Positions 8,648 to 17,246 of a DNA stretch of 64,000 bases are shown in pieces. The notes under the pieces were generated by a model. It was given only the letters and a program-made list of their open reading frames with translations, was not told where the DNA came from and made no database searches. This stretch comes from Nocardiopsis potens DSM 45234 (lineage in GTDB: Bacteria; Actinomycetota; Actinomycetes; Streptosporangiales; Streptosporangiaceae). The DNA is taken from the NCBI RefSeq assembly GCF_000341105.1, contig NZ_ANBB01000047.1, positions 99,203 to 163,202 of the forward strand, written 5' to 3'. How positions within the stretch are numbered: position 1 is the first letter of the stretch; the number at the start of each line of letters is the position of its first letter. A program made the position numbers and the translations under genes.

Positions 8648-9280
8648 TCACAGGCCCAGCCGCCGCAGCGCCTCGGCGGTGTGCCGGCCGACGCCCAGCC
8701 CGCGGGCGGCGTCCAGGTCGGCCGGGGTGTCGGCGTCCCGGCGCAGGCCGGGAAGGTCGGCGCGGGACAGCTCGACCGCGCCCAGCCGCAGGTGGCGCCG
8801 GCGCGATGGGCCCTCGAACGCCGGGGCGAACTCCGCCCCGGGGGCGGCCGCGTACAGCGTGGTGCCCACCCCGGCGGCGTCGGCGACGAAGGAGCGCGGG
8901 TGCCGGGCCGCGTCGCCCAGCGCCCGCTCCAGCTCCTCGGGGCGGAGCGCGGGCAGGTCCGCGGAGAGCGCGCACACCCCCTGCCCGGGGTCGCGCAGCC
9001 GGGCCGCGGCCGCGCCGTGCGCCAGCGCCGGGTTGAGCCCGGTGCCCGGCTCGCCGCCGACCACCGAGGCGCCCAGCTCGGCCAGGGCCCGCTGGGCCCG
9101 GCGGTCGTCGGTGACCGCGAGCACCGCTCCGACCCGGGGGCAGGCGGCCGCCGCGGCCACCGTGTCCCGGGCGAAGGCCAGCGCCAGCTCGCCGCGGAGC
9201 GCCCCGCCCAGCGGGGACAGCCGGGTCTTCGCCCCGGCCAGGCCCTTGACCGGGACCAGCACCGACCACAGCTCGCCCAC
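8648..9280 (-). CDS. cofC: 2-phospho-L-lactate (or phosphoenolpyruvate) guanylyltransferase
   Basis: A 210-residue nucleotidyltransferase of coenzyme F420 biosynthesis. The N-terminus SVLVPVKGLAGAKTRLSPLG is the GTP-binding signature, CALSADLPALRPEELERAL carries the catalytic Asp pair, and DADTPADLDAARGLG closes the fold. It activates phospholactate or PEP with GTP for attachment to the Fo deazaflavin. It is transcribed opposite to hup and plsC. Its position between hup and plsC-gpsA is conserved in actinobacteria, and the rest of the F420 pathway lies elsewhere. Confidence 0.92.
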   Translation of the reverse strand: MGELWSVLVPVKGLAGAKTRLSPLGGALRGELALAFARDTVAAAAACPRVGAVLAVTDDRRAQRALAELGASVVGGEPGTGLNPALAHGAAAARLRDPGQGVCALSADLPALRPEELERALGDAARHPRSFVADAAGVGTTLYAAAPGAEFAPAFEGPSRRRHLRLGAVELSRADLPGLRRDADTPADLDAARGLGVGRHTAEALRRLGL

Positions 9281-9475
9281 CGGTGCTCCCCCCTGACCGC
9301 CGATGGAACCGGATAAACCCGAACATCATACGGCGCAGGGGTCGAAGGAGACCGCCCGCACCGGCATGACGTGGGCGCCTTCCCGGGCCGCCTAGACTGG
9401 ACCGACCGCAGGAGGCCGTCCCCCTCCGGCCCTGCGGGGGTGCACCTGGAGAGCGGGGCGGATCCGGAGGAGCCT

Positions 9476-10240
9476 GTGGCGAAGCAACGCGAGTCGCGGT
9501 GGGTGAAGGTCGTCGTGGCCTCCATCGTCCGCCCGATCATGCGGACGCTCACCAAGCCGGAGTGGAGCGGGCAGGAGAACATCCCGCGCAGCGGCGGTGT
9601 GATCATCGCCGCCAACCACCTGTCCATGGCCGACCCGCTGACCATCGCGCACTTCCTCTACGTCGCCGGTCGCCGCTGGCCCACCTTCACGATGAAGGAG
9701 GGCGTGATGCGGATCCCGGTGGTCCGCTCCGTCGCCAAGAGCACCGGCCAGATCCCGGTCAAGCGCGGCAGTACCGAGGCGATCAAGGCGCTCGGCGAGG
9801 CGGAGACCGCGCTGACCAGGGACGGCTCCTCGGTCATCTTCTACCCGGAGGGCACCGTCACCCGCGACCCGCGGCTGTGGCCGATGGCCGCCAAGACCGG
9901 TGTGGCGCGGCTGGCGCTGAGCACCGGCGTGCCGGTCGTCCCGCTGGCGCACTGGGGCGAGCACGAGATCCTGGAGTACGGCACCAACAAGCTGAGCCTG
10001 TTCCCGCGCAAGCGGGTGCGGATGGCGGCCGGCCCGCCGGTGGACCTGTCCGCCTACCGGGACAAGCCGCTCACCGGGACGGTGCTGCGCGAGGCCACCG
10101 CCGAGATCATGGCGGCCATCACCCGGCTGCAGGCGGAGATCCGCGGCGAAGAGCCCCCCGCGGTGCCCTACGACCCCAAGCAGGCCCGCCAGGACAAGGC
10201 GGTCGAGGACGGCGGCAACGGGAAGGCGGGCGCCGCATGA
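9476..10240 (+). CDS. plsC: 1-acyl-sn-glycerol-3-phosphate acyltransferase
   Basis: A 254-residue PlsC-family enzyme that acylates lysophosphatidate during phospholipid synthesis at the membrane. The catalytic NHLSMAD box (NHx4D) and VIFYPEGTVTRDPRL (motif III) are clear. The start is taken as GTG at 9476 because GGAGG lies 5 nt upstream; an in-frame ATG at 9371 would add 35 low-complexity residues lacking family features. The stop overlaps the gpsA start (ATGA), so the two genes are translationally coupled. Confidence 0.93.
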   Translation: MAKQRESRWVKVVVASIVRPIMRTLTKPEWSGQENIPRSGGVIIAANHLSMADPLTIAHFLYVAGRRWPTFTMKEGVMRIPVVRSVAKSTGQIPVKRGSTEAIKALGEAETALTRDGSSVIFYPEGTVTRDPRLWPMAAKTGVARLALSTGVPVVPLAHWGEHEILEYGTNKLSLFPRKRVRMAAGPPVDLSAYRDKPLTGTVLREATAEIMAAITRLQAEIRGEEPPAVPYDPKQARQDKAVEDGGNGKAGAA

Positions 10241-11247
10241 CGAAGGTCGCGGTGATGGGCGGCGGGTCCTGGGGGACCGCGTTCGCCAACGTGCTGGCCG
10301 ACGCCGGGCAGGCACGGACGGTGCTGTACGGCCGGCGGGCCGAGGTCGCCGCGGCGGTCGACGAGCGCCACGAGAACCCCGACTACCTTCCCGGCATCGC
10401 GCTCAACCCGGAGCTCTCCGCCACCGCGGACCCGGCCGAGGCGCTGTCCGGGGCGGACTTCGCGGTGGTCGCCGTGCCGTCCCAGTCGCTCCGCGCCAAC
10501 CTGCGCGCCTGGGCCCCGCACATCCGCCCCGAGGCGGTGGTGGTCAGCCTGATGAAGGGCGTCGAGCTGGGCACCTCGCTGCGGATGAGCGAGGTGATCG
10601 CCGAGGAGCTGGCGCTGCCGGAGTCCCAGGTCGCCGTGGTGACCGGCCCCAACCTGGCCCGGGAGATCGCCGAGCGGCAGCCGGCCACCGCCGTGGTCGC
10701 CTGCCCGCACGAGCCCACCGCGGTGCGCCTGCAGCACCTGTGCAAGTCCGCCTACTTCCGCCCGTACAGCAGCACCGACCTGGTCGGCGCCGAGCTGGGC
10801 GGGGCGGTGAAGAACGTCATCGCGCTGGCGGTGGGCGTCGCGGTCGGCATGGGCTTCGGCGACAACGCCAAGGCATCGCTGATCACCCGCGGCCTCGCCG
10901 AGACGGTGCGGCTGGCGGTGGCGCTCGGCGCCGACGAGCACACCCTGGCCGGGCTCGCCGGCATGGGCGACCTGGTGGCCACGTGCAGCTCGCCGCTGTC
11001 GCGCAACCGCACCTTCGGTGAGCGGCTGGGCTCCGGGCTCACCCTGGAGCAGGTCGTCGCCGAGACCAGGCAGACCGCGGAGGGCGTGAAGTCCTCGGAG
11101 TCCATCCTGGCGCTGGCCCGCAAGCACGGCATCGACATGCCGATCACCGAGGCCGTGGTCGGGATGATGCACCACGACCTGTCGCCCGCCGAGGCGCTGA
11201 TGGCGTTCATGTCGCGCAGCGCCAAACCGGAGCGGTACGGGGTCTGA
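10237..11247 (+). CDS. gpsA: NAD(P)-dependent glycerol-3-phosphate dehydrogenase
   Basis: A 336-residue GpsA. The N-terminal Rossmann motif GGGSWGTAFA binds NAD(P)H, and the catalytic Lys lies in ELGGAVKNVIALAVG. GLAGMGDLVATCSS and NRTFGERLG are family signatures. It makes sn-glycerol-3-phosphate, the acceptor for the acyltransferase encoded just upstream, with which it overlaps by 4 nt. This pair provides the phospholipid head of the housekeeping block. Confidence 0.97.
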   Translation: MTKVAVMGGGSWGTAFANVLADAGQARTVLYGRRAEVAAAVDERHENPDYLPGIALNPELSATADPAEALSGADFAVVAVPSQSLRANLRAWAPHIRPEAVVVSLMKGVELGTSLRMSEVIAEELALPESQVAVVTGPNLAREIAERQPATAVVACPHEPTAVRLQHLCKSAYFRPYSSTDLVGAELGGAVKNVIALAVGVAVGMGFGDNAKASLITRGLAETVRLAVALGADEHTLAGLAGMGDLVATCSSPLSRNRTFGERLGSGLTLEQVVAETRQTAEGVKSSESILALARKHGIDMPITEAVVGMMHHDLSPAEALMAFMSRSAKPERYGV

Positions 11248-11573
11248 CCGGCGGTCGGGCCGGGACACCGGGGCGCGGGGTGGTATCCGCGGCGGCTCCG
11301 GTCACGTAGGCTCCACGTCGCACCGGTGCGCATCCGGCGCGCCGGCGCGGCGGACCCTCCCCGGCGCCGGGGCCGGCGCCCTCCGGCCGCGCGCCGGAGC
11401 GGTGCTTCCCGCTCCACGCGGCCGATCCGGCCGCGGCGCGGGCCGGTCCTCCGGCGCGGCGGGGAGGCGACAGGAGGGCGGGGCGGTCCCGGGTCGGGGC
11501 CCGCTCCGGCAAGTCCGGACACCGCACATCGCGGTTTTCGGGTCGGTTTTAAGGCGAGATAGGGTCGGGCAGC
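11248..11573. other. 326-bp intergenic region before ddl
   Basis: GC-rich spacer without a convincing gene. The last 60 bp are AT-richer (CGGTTTTCGGGTCGGTTTTA) and contain two GGGTCGG repeats, so the ddl promoter probably lies there. No clear -10/-35 pair or Shine-Dalgarno was identified. Confidence 0.5.
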
Positions 11574-12701
11574 ATGGCCGAGCAGCGTAAAATCCGCGTC
11601 GCCGTCGTCTTCGGCGGGCGCAGTTCCGAGCACGAGATCAGCTGCGTCACCGCGGGCAGTGTGCTGTCGGCGATCGACGCGGACCGCTACGAGGTGGTGC
11701 CGATCGGCATCACCCGGGGCGGCGAGTGGGTGCTCGCCCCGTCCGACCCGGAGCGGCTGGCCATCGGCGCGGGCAAGGAGCTGCCCACGGTGGAGAGCGC
11801 GGCGGCCGGCGGCGCCCGGCTGGCGCTGCCCTTCGACGCCGCCTCCGACCTGCTGGTGCTGGGCCCGGACGAGGTGCCCGCCCGGCTCGGCGAGGTGGAC
11901 GTGGTGCTGCCGCTGCTGCACGGCCCCTACGGCGAGGACGGCACCATCCAGGGCCTGTTCGAGATGATGGGCGCCCGCTACGCCGGCGCCGGGGTGTTCG
12001 CCAGCGCCGCCTCCATGGACAAGGTCTTCATGAAGGCCATGTTCACCGCGAACGGCATCGCCACCGGCCCTTACCTGGCCGTCACCGACCGGCGGTGGCG
12101 CGCCGAGCGCAAGCGGGTGCTGGACGACGCGGCGGCGCTGGGCGGCGCGGTGTTCGTCAAGCCGGCCCGGGCCGGCAGCAGCGTCGGCATCACCCGGGTC
12201 GCCGACGCCTCCGACGCCGACGCGCTGGCGGCGGCGATCGAGGCCGCCCGCGAGCACGACCCGAAGGTCATCGTGGAGGCCGCGGTCTCCGGCCGGGAGG
12301 TCGAGTGCGGGGTCCTGGAGGGGCTGGACGGAGCCGCCCCCGAGGCCTCGCTGCCCGCGGAGATCCACGTCGCCGAGGGCTTCGACTTCTATGACTTCGA
12401 GGCCAAGTACCTCTCCACCAGCAGCCTCACCATCCCGGCGGAGCTGCCCGCCGAGGCGGTCGAGCGGATCCGCAAGGCGGCCGTGGCGACCTTCGAGGCG
12501 CTGGGCTGTGAGGGCCTGGCCCGGGTCGACTTCTTCTACACCGACGCCGGCGAGGTGCTGGTCAACGAGATCAACACGCTGCCCGGCTTCACCCCCAGCT
12601 CGGCCTTCCCGAAGATGTGGGAGGCCACCGGGCTGGACTACCCGGCCCTGGTGGACCGGCTGATCACCACCGCGCTCGGCCGCCCGGCCGGCCTGCGCTG
12701 A
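11574..12701 (+). CDS. ddl: D-alanine--D-alanine ligase
   Basis: A 375-residue ATP-grasp ligase joining two D-Ala for peptidoglycan precursors. FGGRSSEHEISCVTAGSVL is the N-terminal signature, LPLLHGPYGEDGTIQG and ARAGSSVGITRV bind substrate and ATP, and RVDFFYTDAGEVLVNEINTL is the metal-binding C-terminus. The omega loop reads DFYDFEAKY with Tyr where D-Ala-D-Lac ligases (VanA type) have other residues, so a normal D-Ala-D-Ala product is predicted. The start has no strong Shine-Dalgarno. It is the last gene of the conserved block. Confidence 0.96.
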   Translation: MAEQRKIRVAVVFGGRSSEHEISCVTAGSVLSAIDADRYEVVPIGITRGGEWVLAPSDPERLAIGAGKELPTVESAAAGGARLALPFDAASDLLVLGPDEVPARLGEVDVVLPLLHGPYGEDGTIQGLFEMMGARYAGAGVFASAASMDKVFMKAMFTANGIATGPYLAVTDRRWRAERKRVLDDAAALGGAVFVKPARAGSSVGITRVADASDADALAAAIEAAREHDPKVIVEAAVSGREVECGVLEGLDGAAPEASLPAEIHVAEGFDFYDFEAKYLSTSSLTIPAELPAEAVERIRKAAVATFEALGCEGLARVDFFYTDAGEVLVNEINTLPGFTPSSAFPKMWEATGLDYPALVDRLITTALGRPAGLR

Positions 12702-12728
12702 CCCCGGACGGCCCCGCCGGCCGGAGCG

Positions 12729-12784
12729 GGCGCCCCGGCCGCGCGGGCCCGTCCCGCCGCACCGCCCCTGCCCGGCGGGGCGCC
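12729..12784. terminator. Possible terminator after ddl
   Basis: GGCGCCCCG and CGGGGCGCC form a perfect 9-bp stem across a 38-nt GC-rich loop between convergent ddl and the EI24 gene. The long loop weakens the call. Confidence 0.35.
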
Positions 12785-13731
12785 TAGCGGGGGCCGTAAG
12801 GGCCGCCGCGGGGCGCGCCAGGGCCGCCGTACGGGCCCTGCGGCCCCTGGGCCGGACCGTTGTACGGCCCCTGCGGAGGACCGCCGTACGGGTCCTGCGG
12901 CGGGCCGCCGTAGGGCCCCTGGGGCGGTGCGCCGTAGGGGCCGCCGGGGTGCGGGGGCGCGGCCGGCCCGGAGGGCCGGGAGGCCGGGACCAGCCGCCGG
13001 GTCAGGATCGTTCCGCCGGCGGTGGCCGCCGGGAACACCAGCACCGCCACGAACGGAACGGCCAGCAGCAGGTAGCACGGGACGGCGAAGCCCAGGGAGA
13101 GCGCCTTGTGCCCGGCCATGGCCCGGCGGCGGTCGCCCAGCCGGATCAGCCCGCGGCGGTCGAACGCCGTGCCGACCAGCTCCATGCCGAGCATCCACCC
13201 GCCGAACAGCGCGGAGACCACCGGGATCACGGTCTGCCCCACCACCGGGATGAAACCGGCGAGGAGCAGTGGCAGCGACACCAGCGCGGTGATCGCCACG
13301 ATCACCAGCGACTGCCGGATCGACCGGGCCATGGAGGAGATCAGCGGCTCCTCGGACTCCGGGGGCGCGTCGCCCAGCTCGTCCTCGACCGCCTCGGCGA
13401 TCAGGTCGTACAGCGGCGCGCCCAGCGCCAGGGTGAGCCCGGTGAACCCGACCACCATCAGCAGCACCGTTCCGGCGACCAGCACCACGCCGGCGGTCAC
13501 CCGCATCGTGGCGCGCCAGCCCTCGTCCCAGCCGTCGGCGAACGGGGTGATCCAGGCGGACAGGTCGTCGATGTTGGCCAGCAGCGCCACCAGCGCGGCG
13601 ACGAACAGCAGCGAAGTGAAGAGCGGCGGGATCGCGCCGAGGAAGAACAGCTTGGGGCGGCGGAGCACGATCCCCGCGCCGCGGAGGAGGATCGCGGCTC
13701 CGGAGAACAGGTCCCGAACGGTTGAGATCAT
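12784..13731 (-). CDS. EI24/CysZ-like membrane protein with PGY-rich tail
   Basis: A 315-residue integral membrane protein. Hydrophobic segments lie at about residues 12-50, 80-105, 140-185 and 215-240, matching the EI24 (CysZ-like) family. The cytosolic C-terminus (about 250-315) is a low-complexity repeat of GPYGGPPQ units, common in actinobacterial membrane proteins. CysZ proteins are sulfate-related permeases in other bacteria, but actinobacterial EI24 members are uncharacterised. It stands alone, divergent from the nuclease gene at 13874. Confidence 0.8.
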   Translation of the reverse strand: MISTVRDLFSGAAILLRGAGIVLRRPKLFFLGAIPPLFTSLLFVAALVALLANIDDLSAWITPFADGWDEGWRATMRVTAGVVLVAGTVLLMVVGFTGLTLALGAPLYDLIAEAVEDELGDAPPESEEPLISSMARSIRQSLVIVAITALVSLPLLLAGFIPVVGQTVIPVVSALFGGWMLGMELVGTAFDRRGLIRLGDRRRAMAGHKALSLGFAVPCYLLLAVPFVAVLVFPAATAGGTILTRRLVPASRPSGPAAPPHPGGPYGAPPQGPYGGPPQDPYGGPPQGPYNGPAQGPQGPYGGPGAPRGGPYGPR

Positions 13732-13873
13732 GGCCCTGGAGCCTACTGGGCGCCGGGTACGGGATCACCCGGCCGTCCACAGGCCCCCGTCCACAGGCCC
13801 TGTGCACAGCGGGCCGTCCACAGGTCCGGAGAGGGCCTCGCGCCGGGGCGGTGCGGCGGGGTCGGATGGGGCC

Positions 13874-14881
13874 ATGGCAGAACTCCCGTACCCGTCCCCG
13901 CCCGGCCTCTCCGCCGCCCTCGGCCTCGCCGCGGCCCAGCACGGCGTGCTCGGCCGCGACCAGGCCCTCCGGTCCGGGCTGAGCGCCGGCCGCGTCGGCG
14001 CCCTGGTGCGCGCCCGGCGCTGGCGGATCCTCCGCCCGGGGGTGTACTACGTCCGCGGCGGGCCGCCCCCGCTCGCCGCCCGGGTCAAGGCCGCCCAGCT
14101 GGTCTACGGGCCGCGCGCGGTGGTCGCCGGCCCCACCGCCGCCCGGCTGTGGGAGATGCAGGGCCCGGTCCCCGGCCCCGGCTTCGAGCACGTCCACCTC
14201 AGCGTCCCCGGGCGCGGCCGCGGCACCGCCACCGGCGTCCGGCTGCACGGCTGGGACGTGCCGGCCGGCGAGGTCACCCTGCGGTACGGCATCCGGCTCA
14301 CCACCCCCGGCCGGACCCTGCGCGACACCGCCCTGCTCACCGACCGGCACACCGCGGTCAGCGTCCTGGACTCCGCCCTGCAGCAGGGCCTGGTCGACCC
14401 GGGCGACCTGCCCGGGCTGCGCGACGCCAACGCCGGCCGGGCCGGGGCGCCGCGCAGCCGCGCCTGGTGGGAGGAGTGCGACGGCCGCGCGCAGAGCACC
14501 TTCGAGACCCGGCTCCGGCTGGTCTGCGTCGACGCCGGCATCGCCCCGGAGGCCCTGCAGTACCCGGTGCACGCCGCGGACGGCGGCCTGGCCGGCCACG
14601 CCGACCTGGCCTGGCCGAGCTGGGGGGTGGTCGCCGAGGCCGACGGCCGCGGCGCGCACTCGCTGCCCGACGCGCTCTACACCGACCGGGGCCGGCAGAA
14701 CCGGATCGGCGTCGCCCCGGAGCGGTTGGTCCTGCTCCGCTTCACCTGGAGCGACCTGCGCCACCCGGCCCAGATCGCCGAGCTGGTGCGCGCCGCCCGG
14801 GACACCGCCGCCCGGGACACCGCGCCCCGGGGCGGGGATCAGGGCAGGAAGGGGCTGGGGTCGCCGTGCCAGCTGACATAG
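13874..14881 (+). CDS. AbiEi-like/DUF559 domain protein (VSR-like nuclease)
   Basis: A 335-residue protein. Residues about 15-90 resemble the AbiEi antitoxin-type winged helix (GVLGRDQALRSGLSAGRVGA then RRWRILRPGVYYV). The C-terminal third is DUF559, a VSR-like PD-(D/E)XK nuclease: STFETRLRLV, AGHADLAWPSWGVVAEADGR and the RQNRIG helix carry the expected Glu/Asp residues. Such genes are often called type IV antitoxin-like, but no AbiEii toxin adjoins it. Its last 43 nt overlap the end of the convergent helicase gene, so expression of the two may interfere. Confidence 0.8.
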   Translation: MAELPYPSPPGLSAALGLAAAQHGVLGRDQALRSGLSAGRVGALVRARRWRILRPGVYYVRGGPPPLAARVKAAQLVYGPRAVVAGPTAARLWEMQGPVPGPGFEHVHLSVPGRGRGTATGVRLHGWDVPAGEVTLRYGIRLTTPGRTLRDTALLTDRHTAVSVLDSALQQGLVDPGDLPGLRDANAGRAGAPRSRAWWEECDGRAQSTFETRLRLVCVDAGIAPEALQYPVHAADGGLAGHADLAWPSWGVVAEADGRGAHSLPDALYTDRGRQNRIGVAPERLVLLRFTWSDLRHPAQIAELVRAARDTAARDTAPRGGDQGRKGLGSPCQLT

Positions 14882-17106
14882 AGCCGCTCCCGGGCCCGGG
14901 TGCAGGCCACATAGAGCAGGGAGCGCTGCGCGTCCAGGTCGGCGCGGTGCTGGTTCTCGTCGATGTCGGGGGAGGTCACGTGGTCCATCAGCGGGAGCGC
15001 CGAGGCGGTGGCCCCGGTGACCGCCACCGCGCGGAACTCCAGCCCCTTGACCCCGTGCATGGTGGTGACCCGCACCGAGCCCGCCTCGTCGGTGACCGAG
15101 TGCCGGCCGGGGTTGAAGATCGCCGCGGGCAGCGCCCGGGCCCGCAGGTGCGCGGCGACGGAGTCGCGCAGCCGGTTGGTCCGGGCGGTCACGCAGACGT
15201 CGCCGGGGGCGATGCCCTCGGCGAGCCAGCCGCGCACCCGCTCGGCCAGGGCGTCCAGCTCGTCCGGTTCGTCGGCGGCGCCGCGCACCTCCGGCTGCGG
15301 CCCGCTCAGCACGCACCGCACCGAGCCGGGCGGCTCCGGCGCGGCCTCGCCGAGCTCGTTCGGCACCCGGCCGCGGATGATCCCGTCGGCCCAGCCGAGG
15401 ATCTCCTCGGTGGTGCGGTAGTTGACCCGCAGCGGGTAGGAGCGGCCCACCACGCCGATGCCCAGCTGCTTGAAGGAGACGGTGTTGTCGTAGATGCGCT
15501 GCCGGTTGTCGCCGGTGATGAACATGTCGTTGGGGCCGCGGGCGACCGCGGCGCGCAGCGTGCGCCACTGCATCGGGTGCAGGTCCTGGGCCTCGTCCAC
15601 GACCAGGTTGGTGTAGGGCTTCTCGCCCCGCTCGGCGAGCAGCCGGGCGGCCTCGGCGTGGATCTCCTCGGCGGCCAGCGCGCGCCCGGTGCGCATCCTC
15701 GCCCGCGCCTCGCTGATCGCGTGCCACACCGCGCGCCGCCGGTCGGCGTCGAGCGGCGCGGTGCGGCCGCGCCGGGCGTCCGGGTCCAGGTACCCCTCCA
15801 GGGTGCCGATGCCCTGCGCCATCACCACGTGCCGGTACTCCGAGTAGAGGAAGTCCGGGGGGAAGTCCAGCCGGTGCTGGCGGGCGATGTTGGCGAACAG
15901 GCCGCGGGTGTCGGTGCGCAGCCGGACGTCCGGCCGGGCCTCCTTGACCACGTCCAGGGCGAGCTTGTCGGTGGTGACCACGTCCACGTCGTCCAGGATC
16001 TCGTCCGGGAGGAGCAGCGCCAGGTTGCGCTTGAGCGATTCCACCAGGGCGTTGGTGAAGCTGGTGAGCAGCACCCGGCCGTCCAGCGGCAGGTGCTCGG
16101 CGAGGAACTTCACCCGGTGCAGGGCGACCACCGTCTTGCCGGTGCCGGGCCCGCCGGAGACCTTGGCCGGGCCGCTGAAGTGCGCCCGGTAGGCCAGGTC
16201 GCGCTGCTTGGGGTGGAGGAAGACCCGCCAGGCGTTGAACTCCCCGGCCAGGACGTCCTCGACCTCCTGGTCGTCGCCGACCACGATGACCCGCTCCCGG
16301 GTGTGCCGGATCGCGGTGTCGTAGTCGTCGGCGGCGACCGCGCCGATCCGCGGCCGCCGCGGCGCCACCACCTCCTGCAGCACCCGCTGCACCGAGTGGC
16401 CCTCGGCCAGCGCGGTGAGCACCTCGTACTGGTCCTGGGGGAGCGCCGGCCGCCAGGCGCGCAGCTCGGCGGCGTCCTTGAGGGACCGGCAGAACCCGCG
16501 GATCTCCGGGTCCACGCCGAGCCGCTCCAGGTCCCGGTCGGTCACCCCGTCGAACGGCCCGCCGCCGAGCTCCGGCCCCGGGTCCCGGACGGCCGGGGCG
16601 CCCGCGGCGCCGGCGGGCGCCCCGCCGGTCCGGGGGGCGGCGGCCGCTCCGTTCACCGCGGCGGCGGGCGCCCCGGCGGGGGCGGTCCCCGCCCCGGAGT
16701 CCGCGGCGGCCGGGTGCGGCGGGGCGGGGGGCTCCGCCGACACCACCGGGGCGAGGGCGGTCGCGTTCCGCCGCTCCAGGGTGCCCATCACGCTGTTCAC
16801 GTCGTGCCGCTGGTCGGACGCCCAGCTCTCCGCGTTCTCCTTGGGCAGCAGGTGCACCAGGAGGAACGTCTCGCCGGACTCGGGGGCGAGCATGACGCCG
16901 GTCCAGGTGTCGCTGAGCCGGAACGTCCTGATCCGCGGGTCCTGGCCGTGCGGCAGCGGGCGGATCCGCAGGTCGGGGTGGGCGACCAGGGCCTCCCAGG
17001 ACAACTCGCGGAACTTCCGGGTGACCGCGCGGAGCCGCTCGCGCGTCGGCCCGTCGAGTTTGTCGTACTGAGGAAGACACGTCGCGTCGATGGCCAGCTG
17101 GGGCAT
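14839..17106 (-). CDS. UvrD/REP-type helicase with N-terminal RelE-like domain
   Basis: A 755-residue SF1 helicase. Residues 12-97 (YDKLDGPTRERLRAVTRKF ... LRIRPL ... IRTFRLSDTWTGVML ... LLVHLLPKENAESWA) have the order of a RelE/YafQ mRNA-interferase fold. An Ala/Pro linker (about 118-185) follows. Helicase motifs are P-loop SGGPGTGKT (K324), motif II LVVDEAQD (D504-E505), motif III ITGDNRQRIYD, NYRTTEEI and VACTRARERLYV. The ATG at 17106 has GAGGAGG upstream. A defence or RNA-stress role is inferred from the fusion; helicase assignment is firm. Confidence 0.85.
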   Translation of the reverse strand: MPQLAIDATCLPQYDKLDGPTRERLRAVTRKFRELSWEALVAHPDLRIRPLPHGQDPRIRTFRLSDTWTGVMLAPESGETFLLVHLLPKENAESWASDQRHDVNSVMGTLERRNATALAPVVSAEPPAPPHPAAADSGAGTAPAGAPAAAVNGAAAAPRTGGAPAGAAGAPAVRDPGPELGGGPFDGVTDRDLERLGVDPEIRGFCRSLKDAAELRAWRPALPQDQYEVLTALAEGHSVQRVLQEVVAPRRPRIGAVAADDYDTAIRHTRERVIVVGDDQEVEDVLAGEFNAWRVFLHPKQRDLAYRAHFSGPAKVSGGPGTGKTVVALHRVKFLAEHLPLDGRVLLTSFTNALVESLKRNLALLLPDEILDDVDVVTTDKLALDVVKEARPDVRLRTDTRGLFANIARQHRLDFPPDFLYSEYRHVVMAQGIGTLEGYLDPDARRGRTAPLDADRRRAVWHAISEARARMRTGRALAAEEIHAEAARLLAERGEKPYTNLVVDEAQDLHPMQWRTLRAAVARGPNDMFITGDNRQRIYDNTVSFKQLGIGVVGRSYPLRVNYRTTEEILGWADGIIRGRVPNELGEAAPEPPGSVRCVLSGPQPEVRGAADEPDELDALAERVRGWLAEGIAPGDVCVTARTNRLRDSVAAHLRARALPAAIFNPGRHSVTDEAGSVRVTTMHGVKGLEFRAVAVTGATASALPLMDHVTSPDIDENQHRADLDAQRSLLYVACTRARERLYVSWHGDPSPFLP

Positions 17107-17246
17107 GGGCCTCCTCAACTCCAGGCGCGCGGGCCGGCCGGCCGCGGCGGGGGAACACCGCGTATCCGGCCGCCTACGGTTCTTTTCTACCGGAAGGAGC
17201 GGACAATCCACCTGTTCGCGGCCGGAACCGGCACCCGGAGGCCCGT

